Part shown: one piece after another, positions 10,589 to 22,200 of the stretch | How the letters are laid out: each line of letters opens with the position of its first letter | Position numbering within the stretch: position 1 is the stretch's first letter | DNA from: Rhizophlyctis rosea | Lineage: Eukaryota > Chytridiomycota > Chytridiomycetes > Rhizophlyctidales > Rhizophlyctidaceae | Direction: 5' to 3' | Length of the DNA: 64,000 nucleotides | Assembly (NCBI GenBank): GCA_027596075.1 | Contig: JADGJC010000047.1 | Location: forward strand, 1-64,000 | Made by a program: the position numbers and the translations under genes | The notes under the pieces: model-generated | What the model was told of the DNA's origin: nothing | The model's input: only the letters and a program-made list of their open reading frames with translations | Databases searched by the model: none

Positions 10589-11185
10589 TCAACTTGTAGT
10601 TTTTATGTCGGGATAACCGTTCTCGAACGTGACCATCAAATCCGGCGTGGTGGAGTCCTTCGAGAAGAACTCAAGATCGAGCCTTTCCGCCATCGAATAG
10701 AACGCAGATCCTTTCGGGTACCGTTCGGGAAGAATGGATTTCATGTACGTCATATGGTCCCAGCAGCGACGTTTCTCTAACCAAACCCAGTCGTCAGAGT
10801 TGTGCCGAGGAAAGACGTAACCACCCGATTTCTGGATGTATTCAAATCCATCATTGTTGAGCTTGATGTTTAAACAGTCGCGATCCGGCCCCTCGTACAT
10901 AAAGACGGTGGCTTTGTAGGGTATACCGTCGTGAGTGTATGAGAAATGGGTTTTCTGACGTCCTACAGTAAGGAGATCGTCAAGGCTGTAGTGTCGACCT
11001 CGCCGAATGTTGGTTTCTAGGAATTGCTGAAATACTGCGTCCAGTAACTCGAACCGGTGGAAACGAGCAGTCCGAAATGCATCGTGGGCGTTGTGAGGCC
11101 TGCTTTTCCCAGTGGTCGCAGCGCGACTCGCAACGGCGTTCCTAGCTTTAGCCTCGTCCACTTTCATTTCCTCGTGCATGGCCAT
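10589..11185 (-). CDS. hypothetical protein, 198 aa
   Basis: Open minus-strand frame with a compact globular composition (many Tyr, Phe, Asp; for example HDGIPYKATVFMYEGPDRDC). No TM segment or known domain. Just upstream on the same strand lies the 11234-11815 frame. A CTTTCCAG acceptor before 11185 and a GTGTGC donor near 11274 could splice the two, but the obvious sites do not join in phase, so I list them separately. Confidence 0.55.
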   Translation of the reverse strand: MAMHEEMKVDEAKARNAVASRAATTGKSRPHNAHDAFRTARFHRFELLDAVFQQFLETNIRRGRHYSLDDLLTVGRQKTHFSYTHDGIPYKATVFMYEGPDRDCLNIKLNNDGFEYIQKSGGYVFPRHNSDDWVWLEKRRCWDHMTYMKSILPERYPKGSAFYSMAERLDLEFFSKDSTTPDLMVTFENGYPDIKTTS

Positions 11186-11233
11186 AATCTGCTCCTGAGT
11201 TTGTGTGTTGCTCGTTCTGGAAAGGAGCTGCGA

Positions 11234-11815
11234 TTAGTGTACATGCGGGAAAAAAATGGTGGCAGGGAGTGGCACACCTGAAACAGTGACGTTACGGCGT
11301 TCTACGATTGTCGCTTCGAGGTAGTGGATGTTGGGAAAGCCGGCTGTTAAGCTTCCGGGCGTACTGATGTTATTCTGGGGGGTGACCGCCTGAGTCGTTA
11401 CGTTGCCCTGAGCACTGATAGTCTGCGCGGTCACGTTTCCCTGGGCCGTTAATCCCTGAGACAATTCGATGGACTTCAATTTCTGACTCCTTGCCACGCA
11501 GACTGTGGAATCCCCCACGTACAGCCCAGCTCCTATTCCCACGCGGCCTTGGGAAGAATTGTCGGTTCCGAAGACGTTGAAACCGTACTCGCCCGCGGGG
11601 TTCACTGTCAGGATGAGGTGGGGGTAGGACTCCATTGCGATGATTATGCGCTCCAGCGTTGTCTGGGAAGGGATAGGTTCTGAGGTGAAGACGACAACGC
11701 AGCCGTCGTCTTCCGTGATGACCACAGACTCGAAAGGATCTCCTATCTCCGCAAACAGGTGCTGTTGGAGCAGGTCCACATCTTCGGCGGGCTTCCAGAC
11801 TTGGTAGATCGCCAT
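11234..11815 (-). CDS. orphan with fibre-like GNVT repeats
   Basis: ATG 11815 starts a 193-aa frame. Residues about 120-165 carry three short units built on TAQGNVTAQ / SAQGNVTTQ / TPQNNIST, the alternating Gly-Asn-Val-Thr pattern common in viral and phage fibres and in some parallel beta-helix proteins. The N-terminal 100 residues are globular with no family recognised. It may be the first exon of the gene at 10589-11185, as the C-terminal tail after the possible donor looks random. Function unknown. Confidence 0.5.
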   Translation of the reverse strand: MAIYQVWKPAEDVDLLQQHLFAEIGDPFESVVITEDDGCVVVFTSEPIPSQTTLERIIIAMESYPHLILTVNPAGEYGFNVFGTDNSSQGRVGIGAGLYVGDSTVCVARSQKLKSIELSQGLTAQGNVTAQTISAQGNVTTQAVTPQNNISTPGSLTAGFPNIHYLEATIVERRNVTVSGVPLPATIFFPHVH

Positions 11816-12263
11816 GCTTACTTACAACAACATATTATCAAATTCATGGGTCCCACATGTGAACAAGACAATGAAATACAGCGACATCCTCACGGACCGG
11901 TGTCGTTTTTTCTTTTCGGACCACCTGATGCCAACCCTCGGAGAAGCGTCGAAACTGTACCGTGAAAAGTACAAGGGTGAGATCTTCAAGGAATCTGAAG
12001 CTCGGTAACCTTCGGCTTTCATGGGCTCATCAATCTCATGTTGCACAGAAGCCAAATTGGCGTCGAATGAAGTCCTTGCACTCGCAGACCGTCGTGGCAA
12101 GGTTGGCAACGTGCCGGTCGATGTCTCGGAGCTGACGAACGGCCGGAAACCCGTTACAATCACTGAGGCCTCCATCTTGGTTGCGAGGAAAAAGGCGTTG
12201 ATGTCCGACATTGACGCGGTCTCCGCTGCCACCGGCTCCAAGGAAAAGCCCATCAAGCTGTGA
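11814..12263 (+). CDS. small ORF pair, second with lipidation-type N-terminus
   Basis: Two short plus-strand frames, 11814-12008 and 12021-12263, are separated by 12 bp. The second starts MGSSISCC, a pattern matching dual N-myristoylation (Gly2, Ser6) and palmitoylation (Cys7, Cys8), and continues for 80 aa with a balanced composition. The first overlaps the start of the minus-strand gene at 11815. An antisense frame of 149 aa also exists (11822-12271). Which strand is expressed cannot be settled by eye; I favour the 12021 frame. Confidence 0.3.
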
Positions 12264-12583
12264 AAATCCAAGGTGAGCGATCATTTCCATTTTTAGCTTT
12301 TCTGCTTTGTCATTTGCCTTGACTTTGGCGCTCATTTTCGTCATTGGCCCAATCTCTCGGTCCATTCGCCGCGATCACCCAAACGCAGAAGAAATCCAAC
12401 TCCACATCTCCCACCCTCCACGTTCCGCGCGCTTGCTTTCGCTTTTTCCTTTTCTTCGCACGCTTCCACCAAGTAATTTGTGCCTCGTTCTTTCTTTTCG
12501 GCTTATGATGGAGGAGGGAATTATTTGGCTATGGGGTTTCATTACGTCTTTTTTATTCCAACTGCGTATATGAAATATTTTCG

Positions 12584-12770
12584 TCAGGCTGCTAGTGCAC
12601 TTGCTGTAGTTAGCTTGCTTGTTGAGTGCTGTTTTTTCTTTCTTTTCGTTCATGTTCCCGTCTTGTTTTTTTTTCTTCAGGCTGCTAGTGCACTTGCTGT
12701 AGTATAGTTTGTCTGGAGAGTGGCGTTTCTTCTTTCTTTTCTTTCGGGTTCATGTCTTATTTCTTTACCT
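12584..12770. repeat. tandem duplication of about 93 bp in T-rich spacer
   Basis: The 27-mer beginning TCAGGCTGCTAGTGCACTTG occurs at 12584-12610 and again at 12677-12703. Diverged T/C-rich sequence follows each copy. Unit length is therefore 93 bp. The surrounding 12264-12950 stretch has no supported gene. Confidence 0.8.
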
Positions 12771-13078
12771 TATGCATAACAATACGATTGTCCTTTGCAA
12801 TTATTTGGAATGTTTGGATGATTGGTGTGGTGGTTGGCAATATGCTTTCTTGATTTTCAATCCGACGAAAGCTATATGGTCATACAGTACGGTTTCGCAC
12901 AGCAAAAGGTGAACAGACTCCGCGAGCGCGGCATCTTTCCGTCGACAGCATAACACGGGTGCCCACACATGTCAGACTCGCTCCGCGCTGGAGGGCACAA
13001 TACCCTTCATCTGCACGGACCGTCGAACACAGTATACGCGCCACGGCAGCCTTCGCGAGTCAACGGAATTACTTATCA

Positions 13079-13570
13079 TCACGTCAAAAACAAGAAGGTT
13101 TCCCGCCAAAACCCAATCATTGTATATTCCATGAGCATTACACACATAGCAACGTCAGAGATGGTTACGGTGCTGACAACGTATGCGTGGTCGTTGGGAT
13201 ATGGGGCCAGGGCTTGCCAGGTTGTGGGTTGGCGGTCGGTTGTGGTGGTGAGTTGTTGTTGGGATTGGGTGCTGGGTTGGGTTTCGAGGGGTTGGCTGGT
13301 GCGGTCGGTGTCCCCGATGAGGAGGGTGGAGGGGTTGGTGTTCCAGTCCCAGATTGGGGTAAACATGCCGTCGAGGCGACGGACACTATATTGTGTTGGG
13401 GGCCTTGCGTAGTGACAGGAGAGTATGAGCATGTTGCCATACAGCGGTTGAGGGAAATCACCGCCATGATCAGCACGTAGGGTGTTGGTGCCAAACTTGG
13501 ACCACCCATCGAAATCGGACCAGCCAGAGCAAACCTGATAGTAATTGGATAAGTCGACTCGAGTTTTCAT
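13079..13570 (-). CDS. possible secreted Pro/Thr-rich protein, frame ambiguous
   Basis: Two minus-strand frames overlap. One (13079-13570, 163 aa) has a Trp-rich start. The other (13165-13509) has three Cys followed by a linker of Pro, Thr, Ser and Asn (TPTPPPSSSGTPTAPANPSK), typical of secreted fungal proteins. The neighbouring gene at 14158-14815 is also a Cys-rich secreted type. I cannot choose between frames or place the ends. Confidence 0.3.
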   Translation of the reverse strand: MKTRVDLSNYYQVCSGWSDFDGWSKFGTNTLRADHGGDFPQPLYGNMLILSCHYARPPTQYSVRRLDGMFTPIWDWNTNPSTLLIGDTDRTSQPLETQPSTQSQQQLTTTTDRQPTTWQALAPYPNDHAYVVSTVTISDVAMCVMLMEYTMIGFWRETFLFLT

Positions 13571-14157
13571 GGTGTGGCTGGAATCTTGGCTGGTCCGATT
13601 GGACGGTGATTCTGGTCCGACTATGGCACCTGGACCCTACCTTGTTCTTGAATACGCTCATTCACCATCAATTATGTCGTAGCAGATACGATATATGATT
13701 ACTAAAAGGTGCGCTTGACTCGTTTTCAGGAGGTTCGTGAGCAGAAGGATCCGGTATTGTCTTTCCTGATGTTCACCAATATGAGATTGTTGCGCGATTG
13801 AACATACTTGAGATCGCAAAGTATATGCACTCTCTGCGGATGATGGTTGCGAAGACTGAACACCAACCCACCTTATAACACTGCTTCTGATCCTCCCGCT
13901 TGGCCAAAGGGCCGTCTCAACAATTTGTCCCGCCGTTCCTTCAAGGACACCTGAGCTTTACCACAAATGAAAGACTATTGTAGCATGCAGCGCCGCCACG
14001 ATCGGGATCGTAATAATGATGCGAAGAACAGAACGCAGCAGTGTTAGGCAGTCCACAAATGACATATCGAAGGGTTATGTATTCGTACTGTTTGTAGGAA
14101 ATTGGTTGATGAGGCTCTCAATTGTGATCGGTTACGACTCTGACGTGGATTGATTAC

Positions 14158-14815
14158 CTTTGCAGAGATATTGATTTGGGCCGGCACGGGACTTGACCCC
14201 CGTGTTGCGAACAGCAGCTGCCTGACGGGCATTGCTTTCCGGCCGTCGCGCCGCATGTCCCATCTGTCGATACGGGCAAAGTAGAAGCTGGACTGGATGC
14301 TTTGGTGGCGGTAGTGGTGCCCGCCTTGGTCGTAGTGGTGCCCGCCTTGCTTGTTGTGGTAGTCGGAGAAGAACCAGAGTCCGATACGCATTTTCCGCTC
14401 ACGCAAACGAGCACGTCGGAGCAGTCGTTACCGGTGATGCAGGAAGCGCCTAAGTCACGAAAGCTGATCAGTATTCGCCTAAAGATCAATGGAACATGTC
14501 GTATCCTACCAGCGCAATGACTAGGCCGAAACAAGTCCTACTGCCGGAACCGCTGCTACTGCCAGTGTTGGAGCCGCACTTCTCGTTGGTGCAAGACAGG
14601 GGTCCGTCACTATCGTTGTCGGTTTGACAAAGAGTGCCTTGTGCCAATGACCGGTCAGTTCTCAATTCCATTATTCTGGAGTGCATCCAAACATGGAACT
14701 CTACCTTGACAACGGGCGGCCCACGAGCACGTTAACATGACGGGCTGTCAATTCAACAGGCGAGCGCAACCGACAACATTGGATAGAGGCAGAAGGTCGC
14801 CCCCTGCTGCTGGGT
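14158..14815 (-). CDS. secreted Cys-rich protein with chitin-binding (CBM18-like) module, partial model
   Basis: Exons that join in phase: 14815-14771, 14744-14705, 14637-14542 and 14449-14158. The product has repeated Cys blocks (C-x8-9-SC-x4-C and ASCITGNDCSDVLVCVSGKC), a Ser/Gly linker, a Thr/Lys/Ala linker with KAGTTTT repeats, then CGATAGKQCPSGSCCSQHG, which fits the first half of the hevein/CBM18 chitin-binding motif. Introns are 45-95 nt with GTAGAG, GTAGGA and GTAATC donors. The signal-peptide exon upstream and the 3' exon completing the module are not resolved. Likely extracellular, binding chitin. Confidence 0.6.
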
Positions 14816-16257
14816 CTGTTAGATAGGGATAGCATTATTTGCGGGAGGTTGCACTGTAGCATTGCGATAGTGCGCCGTCCAGGACAAAGGCAGGGGATAG
14901 TGTCATGTCATTTCAGCGTAAACAAAAAACGAGAAATAGCACACTTCTGGCCTTCCAAGTTCCAACCAGCCGACCTGGTCTGCTGCCCATGATGTCATAT
15001 AGCTATAATTCAGCTAAACTGAATTATCATTGGGGGCAGTGGAGGCACAGTCCGTTTGCTGACACATTAGATCGCCCAATTGGTCTATATAAGGGGAGCC
15101 ACGGTCCAACAAGCCAGACATTCTCCTTACCCGCTATTATTGTTCCACTTTCAACACTCGAAATGTGCAAACACACATTCAACCTTCAACTTCGACCATT
15201 TCATCCTCAATTCATCCAAGCATTATCCATCCATCATCCATCCATCCTCCTATCCCTCTTCCCACCTCAAGTTGTCACGATTCACTGGTGAGTATCGTCT
15301 GGCCATATCCTTAAGCCTTGCGGTAGTACACTGCCCGAAGGGCGCACCACGATCCGTAGCGATCTGACGTGCCGTGCCGGAGGGAAAAGAGCTACCGCAA
15401 ACGGATCCCATGACTTAAAGGAGGGGGACTGGCGGGTTTAATCGTCCTTTTTGGCAAACCACGTCAGCTTTTCAGCGCGGACATCCAACCGGGTGTTCTC
15501 AACCTTGAGTAGGATCTGGGGCGAAGTTCTATAGCTTTTCCTTGTAACATAATAACATCTATCATGATCATATACTAACTCATCTACCGTTTCCCTTTCA
15601 CATATCCTACCTTCACCTGGTGGCCCCCCGTACACACAAGCTCAAGTCTCACCAACAGGTGTCGCGCCAAGCGGCTTGGTGGAGGTCGAAACGGCTCGGT
15701 ATATCTGTGTTCAGACTTCCAATTTTCGTTCGCGTTGGTCATATTCCTCTTCACTCACACAAGTCTTTTAGATGGGGCTCAATAACCGCCGCGTCCTCGT
15801 CGCGAGCCCCGGGTGGATGGGTCAACTTGCAGGGACCCATTCAGCAGAGTGCGGTACACAAATCCATTGAATCCATCAAGACGTCTCCTTCATACTTTGT
15901 AATAAAATCTTTGTAGCATATTATAATAAACTATCATATTTCATATCTTTGATGCAATACTGTCTCGTGAGTGATTCGTCGCAAAGCATTTGTCATCCAT
16001 CCATCCATCCATCCATCACAGCAAACACACAACCCTTATCACAGGATGCACACATATCACGTTCATGCGTCCACCAATCCACCCAACTTATATTGGATGC
16101 ACAAAATGAAACAGCTCAAAAGAGAACTCTAACAACTATGACTAACAACTGACACTGCACATGAAATACTCGAACAATGAAAGGCAACACTAACTAAAAC
16201 CTAACAACCAGCCCCTAACACAACCTAATATACAATCCCCATCCACGCATCAACCCA
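14816..16257. other. intergenic region with TATA box and ATCC microsatellite
   Basis: A TATA box at 15085-15094 (CTATATAAGG) is followed by a short ATG frame, a GTGAGT donor at 15291 and a TACTAAC branch site near 15572, so a spliced transcript on the plus strand is possible, coding or not. On the minus strand 15438-15525 reads an exon-like C-terminus (KVENTRLDVRAEKLTWFAKK). An (ATCC)n tract lies at 15993-16017. No gene is called. Confidence 0.4.
15085..15094 (+). promoter_or_regulatory. TATA box
   Basis: CTATATAAGG, followed about 75 bp later by a pyrimidine- and CCAT-rich stretch with a first ATG near 15162 and an intron donor at 15291. Downstream gene not identified. Confidence 0.45.
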
Positions 16258-19200
16258 CTAAAACAAAAACGACTTCTCCTCCGGATCCAAATGCAAACTC
16301 AACCTCGGAACTTTACTCGCCGCTAACCCTCCCACCCTTCCAGCAGGAGGTGGTCTCTCCCCATCAACCGGCCGTCCCCTCCCCCTTCCTCTTCCCTCCC
16401 CACCACCACTACTCGCATCAACCTCCAACTGCCCCCATGAATAGAACGGCTGGTACATCGCCGCACTCACACCCACAGGCGCATCACTCCCACTCCCATC
16501 CTGATGATACGCCCTCTGTTGCGGCGGAGAGGGAAGGTCCCGTCCTTGATGTACGGGCGCCAAGACGGAGTGTTGTGTGTACGGGTCTGGGAGGGTGCGT
16601 GGCGGGTAGGTGGGTCGGTCGGGTATTGGTGGGCGGGTTGGTGATTGTTGGTGTTGCTGATACGAAGGTTGTTGGTGTGTCTGGTGGTGCATTTGGTATG
16701 GTTGTTGTGACGGAGGTACACCACCCAATTGGACTTGCGGTTGCGGCCGTTCAGGTAAACCAAACGACGGTGGTGGCGGGCGTTCCGGTATGGTCAACGG
16801 CAGGAGCGGTCTACTCAACGGATGTCCAACCATGCCCCCAACAGAACCCTGCCCCCCACCGCCAACTTCCGCACTTACACTCCATCCCCTATCCTCCCCA
16901 CCACTACTCGCAGTACGTACAAATTCAGCTCCAAAGCTATCATACACCGGCGACACAGCACCACCAACATTACGCCCCTCCCCCTCCCCAGTATATACCG
17001 CAGCAGACATAACACCGCCCCTCCTCCTCTCCTTCGCCTCCTGCAACCTAGCACGATGCCTCAACCCCATATCCATACCATCCATCGTCTCTCCACTCGC
17101 TTCCTCCGGCTCAGCAACAACGCCCGAAGTAGCAGACGGCCAAGACGGAAGCTGAGCCGGCAACGGCAAGATCGTCGACGGTCCCAACGCTACCACAGAT
17201 GGCATATCTCCACTTACAATCTCCCTATCACCACCACCACCCTCCTCCTTCTCCCCCTCAACAACCTCAACAGCATCTACTCCTCCCGAAAGTGTTTCCC
17301 TCCCCACACCCGCATTCTCATCCCACTCCTCCCTTTCAGGTTCCACCTTAGCCTCCCCACCAGCCATATCCCCTCCTTCACTCTCTCCGATCCCACCCTC
17401 AACCGCCTCAACAACCCCACCAACCCCCTCCTCATCCTCAAACTCAATCGGCCCAAACACCCACTCGCACTGGTCAATCAACGTCTCCACACACGTGCAC
17501 TGGAACGGCATGTCCTATTCACACAATAGAAGGTAATGAGCGATACTGTCCGCAGAAGGACGAACACTCCACTCCCTCCTTCCCCTTCATTCCCAAATTA
17601 ACGAAAAGTACAGCTGACACAAACCTGCATAACCCTCCCAATACTATCCTTCTCCGGCGGAGGCCTCATCAACCCCTGCCCAAAAATGATCGCCAAATTC
17701 CTCACACTCATCTTATTCACATGGCTGTACTCGCTAACTCTCTTCAAATGCTCACACACAAACTTCAGCGTTATGAAATGGTCCAGCGGCAGCGCGTGCA
17801 CCATGTCCTGTATCGCGATCATGCGGGTGCGCCAGTCGGGGATTTCTGTGTAAGGAGAAAGAAGGCGGGTAAGGAAAAGTTCGGAAACGTTGTGGAATAA
17901 GGGGAGTGGAACGAACGGAATGAACAGACGTTGCAGAAGCGAACCAACAAGGTAGAGTATTTGATGACTTACGTGTAGCAGCAATAAATCCCTCATAAAG
18001 ATCAAACGTACAACACGGCTCCCTCCTCCCCCCTCCACCAACCTGAATCCCATCCCTCAAATACCCTTTAATAACCCCCGTAACAACATGCACATCATTA
18101 TCATACAACGAACTCCCCATTAGCGCCCCCGCCACAACCGGCGGAATACTGCTCGTGCTGATTCGCCTCGTATGCCGCGGTTGTGCCAGCGTATCTAGTG
18201 ATGACCGGGGTTGTTGTGCACTCGCTGTCGGACCGCCGGAGGAGGATATCGTATCGGTTAGGGAGAGACGAGATGCACGGCGGGGTAGGACGGGAACGAG
18301 GTCACCAGCCGCCGCGACGGAGGATGGGGATGAGAGGGTGGAGTATCGTTTAGGTGGTTGAAGTTCCACCCGTCCAGGATCGACATCGAACAATGCCCGG
18401 AGTCGTTGTACAGTAGTCGCACTCCCACTAACACGATACAACCCCTCAGTCTCCATCCCAATCTCCTCAACCAACTTCACACACTTCCTCAAAATAAGCG
18501 GTACCTCTCCCGTCGGTGTCGGAGTCGGAAGTGGTGGCACATCCCCTGCCACAACAGAAGTCAACCCCGTACCACTCCCCACAGTCCCAGCACTAACACG
18601 CTTACTCCCCACACCACCAACACCACTACCCCCAGTTCCCACCCGTCTCCTCAACGTACTCCTCTGACTCGAAATCGTCGGACTACGTCCCAACTTCCCA
18701 CCACCATACACCCGCTCCTCCAACACCGCAACATCCTTCCCCTTATGCGCAAACAAACTCTTGTTCAAAAACGGGAAGAAGAGCCCTGTGCTTGAACTCC
18801 GTTGTTGCTGCTGTTGTTGTTGATGATGATGCTGATGATGACGATGTTCATGATGCCCGCCTCCCTCCTTCTCCCCACGATACCCCTCCCTCCCTTCATC
18901 CCTCTCCCCACCAACAACAACAGAAGAAGCATTCGAAGGCTTATGCCCATGTCCAAATCCTCCGACCCGTTCCCTCTCCCTTTCCCTCTCGCCCCTTCTA
19001 TCCTTCCCTTTTTCTTCCCTCCTCTCCTTCTCCTTCTCCCTCTCCTTCCTTTTCTCATCCTTATCCCATCTCTCCCTTTTAGCCTTCTGGAAAGCCGCCA
19101 CGACCCCGTGGCCCTTCTCAGCGGCACCAACACTACCCACATCTCTCCCCACATCATCCCTCTCGCTTCGACTCCCCTTCTTCTTGACCTTCTTCTCATC

Positions 19201-22200
19201 CGCACGTGCACCCTTCTCGCGATCTTCCGGCCGCTTGACCACAGGTCGTGAGTCACCCTTGTCAGCGTCATGGTCGACGATGACGACAGGCGGCGTAAAG
19301 GGTTGAACCGACTGATGTTGCTGCTGCTGCTGTTGTAACCCCATCCCTCCATACCCCGCCATCCCACCAACACCCCCTCCACCCACTCCCCCAAAACCCC
19401 CACCATAAGCCCCACCCACATCCGAATCAACCAAATGCGGCGGCAACCCCGGCCCATTCCCCACAACCGTCGCCCCAGCCCCAACACCCCAAGCCCCCGA
19501 CCAAACCACCCCGCCACCCGCCCCCAAAAACCACACAAAACCCCCACGGCCAAAAAAAAAAAAAATAATACCCCAATTAAACAANNNNNNNNNNATCCAC
19601 CCCTCCACCCGCCCCATCAACCCTCACAAACCCACTCGGCCCACTAATAACATACTTCTTCCCCCTATTCTCCTCCTTCTCCTTCTCCTTCTTCCACCGC
19701 CCACCAAACAACTTCTCCCGTATCCCACTCTTACCGGACGAACTCGTCCCCATCAAATGCACAGAACTGCCGCTCCCGTCACGGTCGCGCGGGATGTCGA
19801 GGTTAGACGGCATCGTCGAGCCGGTGTTGGAGAGCGCTAGGGAGAGTGTACTTTGGTTTACGGAGTTTGTTAGCGGGATGGCGAGGGGTGTTGAAGACGC
19901 GTACTGAGGAACTTCGATGGACGGGCTGGGACTTCCCATTCTTGCACCTCTACTAGTTGCGGGACTGGGTGGGCGTTCCTCTACCATGTGCGGTCTAGGT
20001 GGCGTCATGGGTGGAGGTGTCGTCTCCCTCCCGTACCGGCCCTGGAACGCGACAGGGGGTTGAGGCAGCGGTCGATGATGTTGATGATGATGTTGATACG
20101 CAAATTGCGGTTGGTGACTCCATTCCTGATGATACGGCACACGTGGAACGATGACAGGATCGACGTACTCCGGTGCCCTTCCATCGCTACTACCACCAGC
20201 ACCAAACAAAAACGGTGGCGGTAGTACCTGCTGCTGCTGTTGCTGGCTGTGAAGCACCGAAGCAGCCGTCCCACCAGCAATAAAAGGCGGGAAAACACCT
20301 TCCTCCTCCGGCGCCCTCCCACTAACATGCGGCTTCATCGAATCCATACTTTTAGCACTCTCAACCGTGCTACCTTCCTCCCCTTCCTCAACACCCTCCA
20401 ACCTCCCAATACCAAACCCACCCACATCCGACCCCCCAGCCACGAACGACGGCGCTCCAATCCCCTCGACATCATCTCGAACCTCGGCACCCCTGTCAAT
20501 TGACGCCCTCGGTGTCAAATCACTCACACTCTTCACAACCCCAACCCACTCCCCAACCTCCCTCTTCCGTTCCGGCTTGTCAATAATCACGCTCCCAACA
20601 CTACTAGCAGTCATTTGGTCCCAACTCAACTCGTCCTGCGTCACGACGTCCAATAGCACTTGCTCGGTCCTCAGACCCCCCGACCCGGCGATACGGGACA
20701 GGGTCGAGATGCCCGTCGTGAGGATTAGGTGGGATGTGCTGGTTGGTGGGAGATCGGTGGGCGGGTATGGAGTTGTTGGGGAGGGTGAGGGAGAGGGTGT
20801 GAGGGAGGTTGGGACGCCGTGAGTATTAGCGATGATTTCGATGGTGGCTTTATGGAGGGGCATGTAGTGGACGAGAGATTTCTGATTTCATGCGACAAGA
20901 ATGAGGTGAGTCTTTAGTGACATGAACTGGCGCCTTCACAGCGCATAGAAGAGAAAAGGGTTCGACTCGCCAATAGAAACATCAACTACTCACCGGTGCA
21001 TTCTTCAAATCCCCAACTCCACCTCCACTGCCCCCGATAGCACTGGCATAACTCCTCAAACTATCATTGCTCGGCCTCCTCTTATCAACCGATATCCGCT
21101 CCTCCTTATACCGCCCGCCCAAATCCATCGACGGCTTCTTGTTGACAATCTGCCGCGTGCGTTTGCTGCCGATCGAGACGAAGAACTGGTATGACCAAAG
21201 GGATATTAATAGAACGCAAATTACACTACTTATGTGAATCCGCGCAGAATGCTGAGCGCACCAAGTAACCTACCCGAGAAATAGACTTTCCCCCATTCAA
21301 CGCCTCCCTCGAACTACTCGAATGAACCCTCCCCGGCGCACCAGGTCTCTCCCCCGTCCCCGTCCTCCCATCCGCCTTCCCCTTCCCCACACCAGCAGCA
21401 CCCTTCTCCAACTCCCCCAACGAGTAAAACATCAAATACCGTCCCCTCACTTCCGCAAAATACAACACCCAGTCCACCATGCCCTCTGCCTCTCCGCCTT
21501 CTTCAACCGCTGCCACCGTCGACGGTTCCCCTGCATTCGATGCCGAACGTTTGTGTTTACGGGATTTGAGGAGGGATCCGATACCTCGGGAGAGCATTTT
21601 GGAAGAAGGTTGGTGGCGGGGTTTGGGTGGTTTTGATGCTGTGGTGGTGGAGGTTGGTAGAGGAAGTGGAGAGGGTGTTGGGGTAGTTGGAGTTGTAGGT
21701 GCGGAAGGAGCTGTTGGGAGGACTTCTTTGCGGAGGAGGAAACCGGATTTGAAAACCGGCCACGTGGAGGTAAGGGATTGGACTGCGGCGGCGGTTTCGG
21801 GGTTTTGGATCCGTTCGGCGACCTATGTTGGTGGATGTGCATATAAACATTAGGATTGTTGTCCCTTCCCATCAATGTTTTGTCAGATCACTGAAATTGA
21901 AGGACATACCCCAAGCGGAGGCAACATAACGGCGCTGACACTGTTCTCAATGACCGGCAGCTTAAACTGCGAATATGATGGCTGCAGATGAATTTGCATG
22001 GAAGGCGGCAATGGCGATTCCGCCTCGGGTTCCGCATATAGAACGGTGGCACCACTTTCTTCGTCCCCATCATCGCGACCCAAAGTCGCCACAGACTCAC
22101 TCCGGCCTCTTTGCACAACACTAACAACATCCGCCGAAGCAGCAATTGCACCAGCGGCGGGAACACCTGACCCAGAATGTTCACTCGCCTCCCCAATACT

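Noticed and set aside
11822..12271. 149-aa minus-strand ORF
   Set aside because: Antisense to the MGSSISCC frame, with no promoter or domain; less protein-like, though not excluded.
16350..17529. Long plus-strand ORFs opposite the last RhoGAP exon
   Set aside because: They are antisense shadows of a Pro/Gly-rich coding exon; composition is Arg/Pro/Thr/His noise and the minus-strand frame carries the conserved domain.
18765..19553. 262-aa minus-strand ORF inside the RhoGAP exon
   Set aside because: Alternative frame of the low-complexity Lys/Glu/Arg tract; it consists of Gly/Arg/Met strings.
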